Origin: Cereibacter azotoformans
GTDB lineage: Bacteria > Pseudomonadota > Alphaproteobacteria > Rhodobacterales > Rhodobacteraceae
Reading direction: 5' to 3'
Assembly (NCBI GenBank): GCA_017599285.1
Contig: JAGFXX010000001.1
Coordinates: forward strand, 372,001-436,000
DNA length: 64,000 nucleotides
Shown: in pieces, positions 21,347 through 30,447 of the stretch
Numbering within the stretch: the stretch's first letter is position 1
How the letters are laid out: every line of letters starts with the position of its first letter
Translations under genes and position numbers: made by a program
The notes under the pieces: model-generated
Databases searched by the model: none
What the model saw: only the letters and a program-made list of their open reading frames with translations
Told to the model about the DNA's origin: nothing

Positions 21347-21814
21347 ATGACCGAAGCCGCCGAAGCGACGCTCTCCGCCGATATCCAGTTGATCCAGCGG
21401 ATCATCCCGCACCGTTACCCGTTTCTTCTGGTGGATCGGGTGCGCGACATCGTCCCGAACCAGAGCGCCGTGGGCATCAAGTGCGTGACCATGAACGAGC
21501 CGCAGTTCACCGGGCACTTCCCCGGCTTGCCGATCTTTCCGGGCGTGCAGATCATCGAGGCGATGGCGCAGACCGCCGCCGTGCTGGTGGGCGTGTCGCT
21601 CGACCTCGCCGACAAGGGGGCCAAGGTCTATTTCATGGGCATCGACGGCGCGAAGTTCCGCCGCAAGGTGGTGCCGGGCGACGTGCTCGAGATGGCCGTG
21701 ACGGTGAAGCGCGGCGGCGGCAAGGTCTGGAAGTTCGAGGGGCGCGCCTCGGTCGATGGGGAACTGGCCGCCGAGGCCGAGTTCGCCGCCATGCTGGACA
21801 TACCGAAAGGATAA
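21347..21814 (+). CDS. fabZ: 3-hydroxyacyl-ACP dehydratase FabZ
   Basis: 155 residues in the hot-dog fold. Catalytic His57 sits in GHFPG and catalytic Glu71 in EAMAQ. The N-terminal [13 protein letters not shown] is a FabZ signature. It dehydrates 3-hydroxyacyl-ACP in fatty acid elongation and is commonly linked to lipid A genes because both draw on 3-hydroxyacyl-ACP. The frame is open upstream to 21086, but the ATG at 21347 matches the family start. lpxA begins 3 bp after the stop. Confidence 0.96.
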   Translation: MTEAAEATLSADIQLIQRIIPHRYPFLLVDRVRDIVPNQSAVGIKCVTMNEPQFTGHFPGLPIFPGVQIIEAMAQTAAVLVGVSLDLADKGAKVYFMGIDGAKFRRKVVPGDVLEMAVTVKRGGGKVWKFEGRASVDGELAAEAEFAAMLDIPKG

Positions 21815-21817
21815 GAG

Positions 21818-22600
21818 ATGGCCGAGATCCATCCCTCCGCCATCGTCGAACCGGGCGCCGTGATCGGTGAAGGATGCCGGATCGGTCCCTTCGCCCTGAT
21901 CGGGCCGGAGGTGACGCTCGGCCCGGGTGTCGTGGTCAAGAGCCACGCCGTGGTGACGGGGTGGACCGAGGTCGGGGCCGAAACGGTGATCTTCCCCTTT
22001 GCCGTGGTGGGTGAGGTTCCTCAGGACCTGAAGTACAGGGGCGAGCGCACGCGGCTGGTCGTGGGCGCGCGCTGCCGCATCCGCGAGGGCGCGACGCTCA
22101 ACTGCGGCACAGAGGGCGGCGGCGGCGTGACGCGGGTCGGCGACGACTGCCTGCTGATGACCGGCGCCCATGTGGGCCATGATGCGACGCTCGGCCACCG
22201 GGTGATCCTCGCCAATCAGGCCGCCATCGCCGGCCATTGCTGGATCGGCGACGATGTGATCGTGGGCGGGCTCTCGGGGGTGCACCAGTGGGTGCGCGTG
22301 GGCCGCGGCGCGATCATCGGCGCGGTGACGATGGTGACGAACGACGTGCTGCCGCACGGGCTCGTGCAGGCACCGCGGGGGGAACTCGACGGGCTGAACC
22401 TCGTGGGGCTCAAGCGCCGCGGCGTGAGCCGGGCCGAGATCACCGCGCTGCGGGCGGCCTATCAGATGCTGGCGCAGGGCGAGGGCACCTTCCTGGACCG
22501 GGCCCGCCGTCTGGCCGATGAGACCGACAGCCCGCATGTGCGCGAGATGACCGACTTCATCCTGGCGGCCACCGACCGCTCGTTCCTGACGCCGCAATGA
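21818..22600 (+). CDS. lpxA: UDP-N-acetylglucosamine acyltransferase LpxA
   Basis: 260 residues. The N-terminal two thirds is a left-handed beta-helix of hexapeptide repeats (IHPSAIVEPGAVIGEGCRIG and following). The GAHVGHDATLGHRVILAN segment carries the catalytic His region, and a helical C-terminal domain ends the protein. It adds a 3-hydroxyacyl chain to UDP-GlcNAc, the first step of lipid A synthesis. The 3' end overlaps lpxI by 4 bp. Confidence 0.96.
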   Translation: MAEIHPSAIVEPGAVIGEGCRIGPFALIGPEVTLGPGVVVKSHAVVTGWTEVGAETVIFPFAVVGEVPQDLKYRGERTRLVVGARCRIREGATLNCGTEGGGGVTRVGDDCLLMTGAHVGHDATLGHRVILANQAAIAGHCWIGDDVIVGGLSGVHQWVRVGRGAIIGAVTMVTNDVLPHGLVQAPRGELDGLNLVGLKRRGVSRAEITALRAAYQMLAQGEGTFLDRARRLADETDSPHVREMTDFILAATDRSFLTPQ

Positions 22601-23418
22601 CGGTGGCCTCGACCGCGATCATCGCCGGGACGGGGGCCCTGCCGCGCCATCTGGCTTGGGCCCTGCGCGCGGCGGGCGAGGTGCCGCTGGTGGCCGCGCT
22701 CGAGGGGTTTGCCCCCGAGGGGCTCGAAGCCGACATCACCTTCCGGGTCGAACGGCTCGTGCCTTTCCTGCGCGAACTGGAGACGGCGGGGGTGTCGCGG
22801 CTGGTCTTTGCCGGGGCGGTCCGCCGTCCGCGGCTCGATCCGTCGCTGTTCGATCCGCTGACCGCGCAGATGGTGCCCCGGCTGATCGGCGCCATGCAGG
22901 CGGGCGATGATGCCACGCTGCGCGCCGTGATCGCGATCTTTGAGGAAGAGGGCTTCGCGGTCGTTGGGGTCTCCGATATTGCGCCCGATCTGGTGCCCGA
23001 GGCGGCCACGCTCTGCGGGGCCCCGCGCGAGGGCGACGTGCGCGACGTGGGGCGCGCCGCGGCGATCGTCGAGGCGATCGGGCGGGTGGATGTGGGGCAG
23101 GGCGCGGTGGTGGCGCAGGGCCTCTGCCTTGCGGTCGAGGCGCTGCCCGGCACCGATGCCATGCTCGACTGGGTGGCGGCCACGGCGGGGCGGCCCGATC
23201 CCGCGGGCGCGCGGGGCGTGCTCTACAAGGCGCCGAAGCCGGGGCAGGATCGCCGGATCGACCTGCCGACGCTGGGGCCGGCCACCGTGGCGCGCGCGGC
23301 CGCGGCGGGCCTGGCCGGCATCGCCTGGGAGGCGGGCGGCGTGATCCTGCTCGACCGCGAGGCGACGGTGCGCGCGGCCGAAGAGGCGGGCCTCTTCCTC
23401 TGGGCGAGGGAGCCATGA
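22597..23418 (+). CDS. lpxI: UDP-2,3-diacylglucosamine pyrophosphatase LpxI
   Basis: 273 residues with the LpxI (DUF1009) architecture: an N-terminal domain beginning TAIIAGTGALP, a middle with FAGAVRRPRLDPSLFD, and the C-terminal VEALPGTDAMLDWVA and AGIAWEAGGVILLDR stretches. LpxI replaces LpxH in alphaproteobacteria and hydrolyses UDP-diacylglucosamine to lipid X. The overlaps with lpxA and lpxB (4 bp each) make a tight lipid A block. Confidence 0.93.
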   Translation: MTVASTAIIAGTGALPRHLAWALRAAGEVPLVAALEGFAPEGLEADITFRVERLVPFLRELETAGVSRLVFAGAVRRPRLDPSLFDPLTAQMVPRLIGAMQAGDDATLRAVIAIFEEEGFAVVGVSDIAPDLVPEAATLCGAPREGDVRDVGRAAAIVEAIGRVDVGQGAVVAQGLCLAVEALPGTDAMLDWVAATAGRPDPAGARGVLYKAPKPGQDRRIDLPTLGPATVARAAAAGLAGIAWEAGGVILLDREATVRAAEEAGLFLWAREP

Positions 23419-24578
23419 AGTTCTTCCTGATCGCCGGCGAGCCGTCCGGCGACCGCCTGGGCGGCGCCCTGATGGCGGGGCTCTCGGACCTTGCACCGGG
23501 GACGGAGTTCGCCGGGGTAGGCGGGCCCGCAATGCAGGCGGAAGGGCTCGTGAGCCTCTTCCCGATGGAGGAGCTTTCGGTGATGGGTCTGGCCGAGATC
23601 CTGCCGAAATACCTCCACCTGCGCCGCCGGGTGCGGGAGGCGGCCGAGGCCTGTCTGGCCTCGGGGGCCGAGGCGCTGGTGACGATCGACAGCCCCGACT
23701 TCGGCCTCCGCGTGGCGGCTCTCGTGAAGCGGGCGAGGCCCTCGGTGCGCACGATCCATTATGTCGCCCCCTCGGTCTGGGCCTGGCGGCCGGGGCGGGC
23801 GGCGCGAATGGCGCGCCATGTCGATCATGTGCTGGCGCTGCTGCCGTTCGAGCCGCCCTACATGACCGCCGCCGGCATGACCTGCGACTTCGTGGGCCAT
23901 CCGGTCGTGGCCGAGCCGCGCGCCTCCGAGGCCGAGGTTCAGGCGCTGCGCGAGCGGGTGGCGACGGGGCCGGTGATCCTCGTGCTGCCGGGCTCGCGCC
24001 GGTCCGAGGTGACGCGGCTTGCGCCCGTGTTCGGCGACGTGCTCGCGCGGCTGCGCCACCGGCATCCGGGCCTCACCGTGCTGGTGCCGACGGTGCCGCA
24101 TGTGGCCGATCTGGTGCGCGAGCAGGTGGCGGGCTGGCCGGTTCATCCGCTGGTGATCGAGGATGCCGAGCGCAAGCGGGCGGCCTTCGCGGCGGCCGAC
24201 GTGGCGCTCGCCGCCTCGGGCACCGTCTCGCTCGAGCTGGCGGCGAACGGTACTCCGATGGTGATCGCCTATGACATGAACCCGCTCTCGATGTGGCTCA
24301 TCTCGCGGATGGCCCGGATCGACACGGTGACGCTGGTCAACCTCGTGTCGGACAGCCGCGTGGTGCCGGAGTTCCTGGGCCCGCGCTGCCGCGCCGAGCG
24401 GATCGCCCCCGCCCTTCTCGCGCTGCTCGAGGACGCGTCCCAGAGGTCGGCCCAGCAGGCGGCAATGCAGCTCACGATGGAGAGGCTGGGGCAGGGCGAC
24501 GAGGCGCCGGGCCTGCGGGCCGCCCGGTCAGTCCTGTCGGTGCTGGCGGGCGGCGGCGCGCCGCAGGAGACGCGCTGA
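23415..24578 (+). CDS. lpxB: Lipid-A-disaccharide synthase LpxB
   Basis: 387 residues. GEPSGDRLGGALM at the N-terminus, DSPDFGLRVA, HYVAPSVWAWRPGR, and the GT-B donor-site region LVLPGSRRSEVTRL mark LpxB. It joins lipid X and UDP-diacylglucosamine into the disaccharide. It is the last lipid A gene here, overlapping lpxI by 4 bp, and is followed by an ABC-F gene after 57 bp. Confidence 0.96.
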   Translation: MKFFLIAGEPSGDRLGGALMAGLSDLAPGTEFAGVGGPAMQAEGLVSLFPMEELSVMGLAEILPKYLHLRRRVREAAEACLASGAEALVTIDSPDFGLRVAALVKRARPSVRTIHYVAPSVWAWRPGRAARMARHVDHVLALLPFEPPYMTAAGMTCDFVGHPVVAEPRASEAEVQALRERVATGPVILVLPGSRRSEVTRLAPVFGDVLARLRHRHPGLTVLVPTVPHVADLVREQVAGWPVHPLVIEDAERKRAAFAAADVALAASGTVSLELAANGTPMVIAYDMNPLSMWLISRMARIDTVTLVNLVSDSRVVPEFLGPRCRAERIAPALLALLEDASQRSAQQAAMQLTMERLGQGDEAPGLRAARSVLSVLAGGGAPQETR

Positions 24579-24635
24579 CCGATCCGTGCCCGCGGACACG
24601 TTGACGCGGGCCACGGCCCCCTGTAGCGGACGGTC

Positions 24636-26447
24636 ATGGCACGCGCACCCCTCCTTCAGCTCTCCGGCATTTCCCTCACCTTCGGCGGCGAGCCGGTCTT
24701 CGACGGTCTCGACCTTGTGGTCCAGCAACAGGACCGGGTGGCCCTCGTCGGCCGCAACGGCTCGGGCAAGTCCACGCTCCTCAAGGTCATGGCGGGGCTG
24801 GTCGAGCCTGACCGCGGCGACCGGGTGGTGCCGGCCGGCACATCGGTCGGCTACATGGAGCAGGATCCCGACCTGTCGGCCTTCGCCACGCTGGGCGACT
24901 ATGCGGCCTCGGGATTGGCGCAGGGCGAGGAATACCGCGTCGAGATGGTGGCAGAGGGGTTGAAGTTCCGCCCCGACACGCCGGTTGCGACCGCCTCGGG
25001 CGGCGAGCGGCGCCGGGCGGCTCTGGCCAAGCTCATGGCCGAGGCGCCGGATCTTATGCTGCTCGACGAGCCGACGAACCACCTCGACATCCAGGCGATC
25101 CAGTGGCTCGAGGCGCAGCTGTCCGAGACGCGGGCGGGCTTCGTGCTGATCAGCCACGACCGCGCCTTCCTGCGCGCGCTCTCCCGCGCGACGCTCTGGA
25201 TCGACCGTGGGCAGGTGCGGCGGCGCGAGTCGGGGTTCGAGGGGTTCGAGGAGTGGCGCGAGCAGGTCTGGGCCGAGGAGGACGACCAGCGCCACAAGCT
25301 CGACCGCCGGATCAAGGCCGAGGCGCGGTGGGCGGTCGAGGGGATCTCGGCGCGGCGCAAGCGCAACCAGGGCCGGCTGCGCGCGCTGGCGGCGATGCGC
25401 GAGGAGCGCCGGTCGCAGATTCGCCGGCAGGGCACGGCGGCGCTCGAACTTGAGTCCGGGCCGACCTCGGGAAAGCGCGTGATCGAGGCAAAGGGCCTCA
25501 CGAAACTTTTCGACGGGCAACCGATCGTGAAGGATTTCTCGCTGCGCGTGCTGCGCGGCGACCGTGTGGCCTTCGTCGGACCGAACGGCGTGGGCAAGAC
25601 CACGCTGCTGAAACTGCTGACCGGCGAGATGGAGCCGGACGCCGGCACGGTCACGCTGGGCACGAATCTGCAGGTGGCGATCTTCGACCAGACGCGGTCC
25701 CAGCTCGATCCCGAAGCCTCGCTCTGGGACAGCCTGACCTCTGATCCGGCGATGCGCGTCTCGGGGCAGCAGGATCAGGTGATGGTGCGGGGCCAGCCGC
25801 GGCATGTGGTGGGCTACCTCAAGGATTTCCTCTTTGACGAGCGTCAGGTGCGGGCGCCGGTGCGGTCGCTGTCGGGCGGCGAGAAGGCCCGGCTCTTGCT
25901 GGCGCGGATCATGGCGCGCGAGTCGAACCTGCTGATCCTCGACGAGCCGACGAACGATCTCGACGTCGAGACGCTGGATCTTCTGCAAGACATTCTCGGG
26001 GATTACGACGGAACGGTTCTGCTGGTGAGCCACGATCGCGACTTCATCGACCGGGTGGCCACCACCACCGTGGCGCTGGAGGGGCAGGGGCGGGCCACGG
26101 TCTATGCCGGTGGCTGGAGCGACCATCTGGCCCAGCGGGGCACCCCCGAGGCCGCCGCCCCCGAGCCCGCGCGCGACGCGCCGAAGGCCCAGCCGCGGCC
26201 CGAGGCGAAGAAACCGGCGGAAGGCCTGACCTTCACCGAGCGCAAGCGCCTCGAGGCCCTGCCCGGCATCATCGAGCGGCTCGAGGCCGAGATCGCTAAG
26301 CTCTCGGAGTTCCTGGCGGCCGAGGATCTCTTCACCCGCGAGCCCGTCAAGTTCCGCAAGGCCACCGAAGCCATGGCCGAGCGTCAGGCCCTTCTGGCGC
26401 AGGCGGAAGAGGAGTGGCTGACGCTGGAAGACAAGGCCGGCGCCTGA
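24636..26447 (+). CDS. ABC-F family ATPase (Uup-like)
   Basis: 603 residues without membrane segments. There are two ABC domains: Walker A GRNGSGKST and GPNGVGKTT, signatures SGGERRRAALA and LSGGEKARLLLA, and Walker B LLDEPTNHLD and ILDEPTNDLD. The linker between them (SARRKRNQGRLRALAAMREERR) is the ABC-F interdomain linker. The C-terminal coiled-coil domain (FTERKRLEALPGIIERLEAEI) resembles Uup. ABC-F proteins act on ribosomes, and Uup is also tied to transposon excision and branched DNA. The precise role here is open. Confidence 0.9.
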   Translation: MARAPLLQLSGISLTFGGEPVFDGLDLVVQQQDRVALVGRNGSGKSTLLKVMAGLVEPDRGDRVVPAGTSVGYMEQDPDLSAFATLGDYAASGLAQGEEYRVEMVAEGLKFRPDTPVATASGGERRRAALAKLMAEAPDLMLLDEPTNHLDIQAIQWLEAQLSETRAGFVLISHDRAFLRALSRATLWIDRGQVRRRESGFEGFEEWREQVWAEEDDQRHKLDRRIKAEARWAVEGISARRKRNQGRLRALAAMREERRSQIRRQGTAALELESGPTSGKRVIEAKGLTKLFDGQPIVKDFSLRVLRGDRVAFVGPNGVGKTTLLKLLTGEMEPDAGTVTLGTNLQVAIFDQTRSQLDPEASLWDSLTSDPAMRVSGQQDQVMVRGQPRHVVGYLKDFLFDERQVRAPVRSLSGGEKARLLLARIMARESNLLILDEPTNDLDVETLDLLQDILGDYDGTVLLVSHDRDFIDRVATTTVALEGQGRATVYAGGWSDHLAQRGTPEAAAPEPARDAPKAQPRPEAKKPAEGLTFTERKRLEALPGIIERLEAEIAKLSEFLAAEDLFTREPVKFRKATEAMAERQALLAQAEEEWLTLEDKAGA

Positions 26448-26662
26448 TTGCCGATGATTCTCTCCTCTTGAGCGGGAATTGGCGCAAGACCACTCGCCCG
26501 CTTCACCACAGCGTGAGTGGCTCTGGCGCGGACCGTGCGCGATACATACGACATGGGGCACGGGAAGCGCCGCCACATCCGGCGGTGCGAGACCGTCAAC
26601 GACAGATCCGGCGTGACCGCAACGCAGCAGCGCGGAAGCCGGAAGCTTGATTGGAGACAGAG

Positions 26663-27256
26663 ATGAAACGCATTGCAGCGCTCGCGCTCGGTGGCCTTCT
26701 TGCCGCTCCTGCCTTCGCGGGCGGCCCGATCACCGTGGCACCGGAGCCGATTGTCGAGCCGATGCCTGCCCCCGTCGTGGTCGCTCCGGTCACCGACTGG
26801 AGCGGTTTCTACGTCGGCGGCCAGCTCGGCTACGGTGACGTTGGTACGGAGATCAGCGGCCTGGACGGCAACGGCGCCATCGGCGGCGTGCACGCCGGCT
26901 ACCGCTACGATTTTGGCCGTGCCGTGGTCGGTGCGGAAATCGCCTATGACATGACCAACATCGACATTGGCGACAGTGCAGAGCTCGATAACGTGGCGAC
27001 GCTGAAGCTGATGGCGGGCGGCAAGATCGGGCGGGGTCTGCTCTACGCGACCGCCGGCGGAACCTGGGCCGACGTGACGTCGGACGCGGGCGACCCGGAC
27101 GACGGCTACGTTTACGGCATCGGCTACGACTACATGCTGAACGACCGCTGGTCGGTGGGCGCCGAACTGCTGCGCCACGAGTGGGACACGTTCGACGATG
27201 CGGGCACCGACGCGGACGCGACCACGCTTCAGGCGAAGGTCGGCTTCCGGTTCTGA
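26663..27256 (+). CDS. Outer-membrane beta-barrel protein, opacity/porin-like
   Basis: 197 residues with a signal peptide ending AAPAFA. A Pro/Val-rich segment (TVAPEPIVEPMPAPVVV) leads into an eight-strand barrel typical of small Omp25/OmpA-like proteins: WSGFYVGGQLGYG, GVHAGYRYDFG, and the C-terminal strand LQAKVGFRF ending in Phe. The ATG at 26663 has GGAGACAG just upstream. A TTG at 26651 would add four residues. The gene stands alone with its own strong terminator. A 215-bp gap upstream likely holds its promoter, but I could not define boxes. Confidence 0.85.
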   Translation: MKRIAALALGGLLAAPAFAGGPITVAPEPIVEPMPAPVVVAPVTDWSGFYVGGQLGYGDVGTEISGLDGNGAIGGVHAGYRYDFGRAVVGAEIAYDMTNIDIGDSAELDNVATLKLMAGGKIGRGLLYATAGGTWADVTSDAGDPDDGYVYGIGYDYMLNDRWSVGAELLRHEWDTFDDAGTDADATTLQAKVGFRF

Positions 27257-27280
27257 TCCGAAAGCACCAGATCGAGGGAA

Positions 27281-27308
27281 GGGGCGCGGAGAGATCCGCG
27301 CCCCTTTT
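27281..27308 (+). terminator. Rho-independent terminator after the outer-membrane protein gene
   Basis: A perfect 10-bp stem, GGGGCGCGGA (27281-27290) pairing with TCCGCGCCCC (27295-27304), closes a GAGA tetraloop and is followed by TTTT. It lies 24 bp after the stop codon. Confidence 0.93.
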
Positions 27309-27394
27309 CCGTTGGTGATCCCGGTGGACGGGTGGTGAAACCTGTGTTACAGGCAACATTATCGTTCGAGGTGTGATATGCAGGTATTCTGGCT

Positions 27395-27838
27395 GTGATA
27401 GACGACATTGACCGGGAAATTGCCGGGCTTCTGGCCGAGGACGCTCGCCGGTCCCTGACCGAAGTGGCCGGCCAGGTCGGCTTGTCCACCTCGGCCGTCA
27501 ATGAGCGTGTGAGGCGGCTTGTGGCGCAGGGCGTCATCCGGCGCTTCACGCTGGATGTCGCACCCGAGGCTCTGGGCCTGCCGGTTCTTGCGTTGATCTG
27601 GGCGGACGTGCCCCACGCGCGCGAGGAGGCCTTTCGCGCTTTCGCAACGAGCCATCCCGGCATCACCGAATGTCATCATGTGACGGGTGCCTGGTCCTAT
27701 CTGATCCACCTGCGTGCGGCGAACCTTGACGGGGTCGAGGCCTTTCTCGGGCAGATGAAGGGCGATGGGCTGATCGCCCGCTCCGAGACGATGCTCGCGC
27801 TGTCCACGCTTCGGACGGCGCCGCTGGTGCCGCGATGA
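27395..27838 (+). CDS. Lrp/AsnC-family transcriptional regulator
   Basis: 147 residues from a GTG start. The N-terminal winged helix-turn-helix reads IDREIAGLLAEDARRSLTEVAGQVGLSTSAVNERVRRL, and an alpha-beta RAM ligand domain follows (ECHHVTGAWSYLIHLRA). The stop overlaps the start of the LysE-type exporter by 4 bp. An Lrp-type regulator coupled to an amino-acid exporter suggests control by an amino acid, which is inferred from the neighbourhood. Confidence 0.92.
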   Translation: MIDDIDREIAGLLAEDARRSLTEVAGQVGLSTSAVNERVRRLVAQGVIRRFTLDVAPEALGLPVLALIWADVPHAREEAFRAFATSHPGITECHHVTGAWSYLIHLRAANLDGVEAFLGQMKGDGLIARSETMLALSTLRTAPLVPR

Positions 27839-28443
27839 TGCTGTTCTTCAAGGCCACGCTCATGGGGCTTGCTGTGGCCGCGCCCCTCGGGCCCATCGGC
27901 GCCCTCTGCATCCAGCGGACGCTGTCACACGGGTTCCGGGCGGGCGTGGCTGGCGGGCTTGGCACGGCGCTGGCGGACGCCTCCTATGCAGCCGCCGCGG
28001 CCGCGGGATTTGCGACCTTCGCGGCCGTCCTCGACCGCATCGCCCTGCCGCTCGGCCTCGGGGGAGGGGCGTTTCTGATCTGGCTGGGCCTTCGCAGCCT
28101 GCGAGCCCGTCCCCAGCCGGGTGCGGCGCAGGCGGCGGCCGGCGGTCTCGGGGCCACGCTGGCCGCGACCTTCCTTCTCACGCTCGCCAATCCGGCAACG
28201 ATCCTGACGTTTGCGGCCATCTTTGCGGCCCTCGGCCTCGCGCGCGAGGCGGATCCGGTCTCGGCGGCCCTCGTCGTGGCGGGCGTCTTCACCGGCTCGA
28301 TGCTGTGGTGGATCTTGCTGGCGGGAATGGTTGCGGCCGCCCAGCGCCGTTTGCCACCCGCGTTCGGGCCGTGGGTGGCGCGCATCTCGGGGATTTTCAT
28401 GCTGGGCTTCGGCCTCTGGACCATCGCGCGCGCGATGAGTTGA
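27835..28443 (+). CDS. LysE/RhtB-family amino-acid exporter
   Basis: 202 residues, about six membrane segments. The N-terminal AAPLGPIGALCIQRTLSHGFRAG is the LysE signature, and the central LANPATILTFAAIFAALGL is equally typical. It should move an amino acid or related metabolite out of the cytoplasm. Translation is coupled to the upstream Lrp regulator. The substrate is unknown. Confidence 0.92.
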   Translation: MMLFFKATLMGLAVAAPLGPIGALCIQRTLSHGFRAGVAGGLGTALADASYAAAAAAGFATFAAVLDRIALPLGLGGGAFLIWLGLRSLRARPQPGAAQAAAGGLGATLAATFLLTLANPATILTFAAIFAALGLAREADPVSAALVVAGVFTGSMLWWILLAGMVAAAQRRLPPAFGPWVARISGIFMLGFGLWTIARAMS

Positions 28444-28572
28444 CGCCCATTCGGTATCCAGCGGTCAGTCCTTGGTGCGGTCACTGGCCGCTGTCAGATC
28501 GGCATTGTGCTGCCACAGGGTTCCCGGTAGTTCTTCGCCGCGCGCCGGGCAATGTGCTGTCCCGGCGGCTCT

Positions 28573-28631
28573 GGAAGAGTGGCAGAGTGGTCGATTGCAG
28601 CGGTCTTGAAAGCTGTTGTAGGTTCGCGCCG
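28573..28631 (+). pseudogene. Degenerate tRNA-Ser 5' fragment
   Basis: The sequence from GGAAGAGTGGCAGAGTGG at 28573 follows tRNA-Ser through the D arm and an anticodon loop CTTGAAA (anticodon TGA). The anticodon stem pairs only with several G-U wobbles. No proper variable arm, T arm or 3' acceptor strand follows; GGTTCGCGCC is all that resembles a T loop. The intact tRNA-Ser(UGA) begins 174 bp further on and shares the first 11 bases. I read this as a decayed copy, possibly from recombination next to the tRNA. Confidence 0.5.
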
Positions 28632-28746
28632 CCCGCAGTGCTGGACCGAAGAATAGGATTGTGGTTACACGGGGTTACGGTTAGGTCCGCGAGAGGCGGT
28701 TGTCGGCGCTGACAGAGCCGATACGCCAGCCGCTAGCGGCAGGTAT

Positions 28747-28836
<90 letters not shown>

Positions 28837-28861
28837 CATTCAGATACTGAATCCGTCGAGG

Positions 28862-28883
28862 GGCCCCGATTGGGGCCTTTTTT
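28862..28883 (+). terminator. Rho-independent terminator after tRNA-Ser
   Basis: GGCCCC (28862-28867) pairs with GGGGCC (28872-28877) around a GATT loop and is followed directly by six T. Confidence 0.92.
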
Positions 28884-29223
28884 CTTTTTGTTTCAAAGGG
28901 CGTTGGCAGGGCCATCCGCCCTTCGGAGACTGGGCGCTTGACGCGGAATGGGTCTCCGAATGGCCTGCGTCTCTCTTCGAGCGCCCCTCGACGGTCACGG
29001 GACGGCGTAAAACATCCTCGCATTTCCAATGGGTTGCCGCGTTCATGGGGTCGTCCCTTTCGCGAGATAATCCGGTGGCGGAGACTGACACGAAGGCGCG
29101 GGGCGGTCAGAAGGACGGCTCTGTGGCGGCCGATCCCAAGTCCGGCGGCAGCGTTCGAAGCGAGCCACGACGCTGCCAGAAGTCTCTGATGACAAACAGA
29201 CTTCGCGCCCATAGCCTGGTGCA
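28884..29223. other. 340-bp stretch without a supported gene, probable left edge of the island
   Basis: Short overlapping frames here look like random GC-rich sequence. I saw no tRNA, terminator or copy of the tRNA 3' end. The conserved chromosomal part ends with the tRNA and its terminator, and the first island gene starts at 29224, so an attachment junction may lie here. No direct repeat shared with 57.9-58.0 kb was found by eye. Confidence 0.4.
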
Positions 29224-30060
29224 ATGTCGAACGGGCCCTGGACAGATGAAGAGAACGACCTGATCGTCGCGGATTACTTCGCGATGCTGGCCGACGACAT
29301 CTCCGGACGGCCCTACAAGAAGGCCGAACACCGCCGCACACTCCGCCCGCTGCTGAACGACCGGTCCGAGGGGTCCGTCGAGTTCAAGCACCAGAACATC
29401 AGCGCGGTGCTGAAGGGGCTCGGCGAGGACTGGATCCCAGGCTACAAGCCCGCGTTCAACTTCCAGATGACCTTGGTGGATGCCGTGGCGCGGTGGCTGG
29501 CGCTGAACCCGGCCTGGCTTGGGCGCCAACCGGGGCCGCAAACAGCCGCTTCCCTACGCGAGGCTGCGCAGATCTGGATCGGGCCGCCGCCGACGCTGTC
29601 GAACCAGCCACCCCCGCAGGAGCTGGACCAGATGCTGCACATCGCCCGCAAGTTCGACGTGGCGGGCCGGGACGAACGCAACCGGGCCCTCGGCCGCGCG
29701 GGCGAGGAGCGCGTGCTGGCGCATGAGCGCGCGGCCTTGCGGACCGCGGGGCGGGACGATCTGGCGCGCAAGGTGCGCTGGGTGTCGGAGGAGGATGGCG
29801 ACGGCGCGGGTTACGACATCGCAAGCTTCGCGCCGGACGGGCGGCCGCGGCTGATCGAGGTGAAGACGACGAACGGATGGGAGCGCACGCCCTTCCACAT
29901 TACCCGCAACGAACTGGCCGTCGCCGACGAGCGCAGGTCGGAATGGCGTCTGTTCCGGCTCTGGAACTTCTCACGCGAGCCGAAGGCGTTCGAGCTGCAT
30001 CCGCCGCTGGACGCGCATGTCTCCCTGACCGCGACGACGTTTCAGGCGAGCTTTCACTGA
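29224..30060 (+). CDS. DUF3883 domain protein, putative PD-(D/E)XK nuclease fold
   Basis: 278 residues. The N-terminal part begins WTDEENDLIVADYFAMLADD and includes VEFKHQNISAVLKGLG. The C-terminal DUF3883 region has GYDIASF ... LIEVKTTNGW, where Asp, Glu-x-Lys and the spacing fit a restriction-nuclease-like fold. DUF3883 domains often occur in defence-related and restriction proteins (family knowledge), but the function of this architecture is not known to me. It is the first gene after the tRNA and converges with the recombinase cassette (3-bp gap). No partner helicase or methylase lies next to it. Confidence 0.8.
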   Translation: MSNGPWTDEENDLIVADYFAMLADDISGRPYKKAEHRRTLRPLLNDRSEGSVEFKHQNISAVLKGLGEDWIPGYKPAFNFQMTLVDAVARWLALNPAWLGRQPGPQTAASLREAAQIWIGPPPTLSNQPPPQELDQMLHIARKFDVAGRDERNRALGRAGEERVLAHERAALRTAGRDDLARKVRWVSEEDGDGAGYDIASFAPDGRPRLIEVKTTNGWERTPFHITRNELAVADERRSEWRLFRLWNFSREPKAFELHPPLDAHVSLTATTFQASFH

Positions 30061-30063
30061 GCC

Positions 30064-30447
30064 TCAGTCGAATACCCGCTCCGGCTGTTCGTGCCATGGC
30101 AGGGCCGCGACATCGGTCAGTTTCAACAGGGTCACGGCGGGCACCTCACGCTTGTAGACGAGGCGCTTGAGGACTCCCGGCGCGAGGTAGGCGAGCCGCA
30201 GCTGTCGGCTGACATGGCGTTCGGCCAGCCCCACGGCTTTCGCCAGATCGGTGACCGTATTGAACTCGCCAGCCTCCATGCGCCGCCGCCAGCCCCACGC
30301 CCGGCCGATGGCGCGCAGGATATGCGGATCCTGCGACCGGTCTTCACTTGGCAGATAGGTTGCGGGCGGCATGATCTTCGGCCGCCCGTTCTGCTTGCGG
30401 ACCTTGAGCGGTACGAAGATCTGGATGGACTCTTCGGGTTTCATCAT
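30064..30447 (-). CDS. Small helix-turn-helix protein of the recombinase cassette
   Basis: 127 residues, basic in the first half. A likely HTH lies at about residues 65-90: TVTDLAKAVGLAERHVSRQL, then RLAYLAPGVLKRLV. This resembles the DNA-binding stretch seen in ParB-like or excisionase-like proteins, but I do not recognise a named family. Its start overlaps the recombinase stop by 4 bp, so the two are translated together. A role as a directionality or accessory factor for the recombinase is an inference from this coupling. Confidence 0.7.
   Translation of the reverse strand: MMKPEESIQIFVPLKVRKQNGRPKIMPPATYLPSEDRSQDPHILRAIGRAWGWRRRMEAGEFNTVTDLAKAVGLAERHVSRQLRLAYLAPGVLKRLVYKREVPAVTLLKLTDVAALPWHEQPERVFD

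Noticed and set aside
29045-29263. 72-codon plus-strand frame before DUF3883
   Set aside because: Polar, low-complexity translation, no ribosome site, overlaps the DUF3883 start in another frame.
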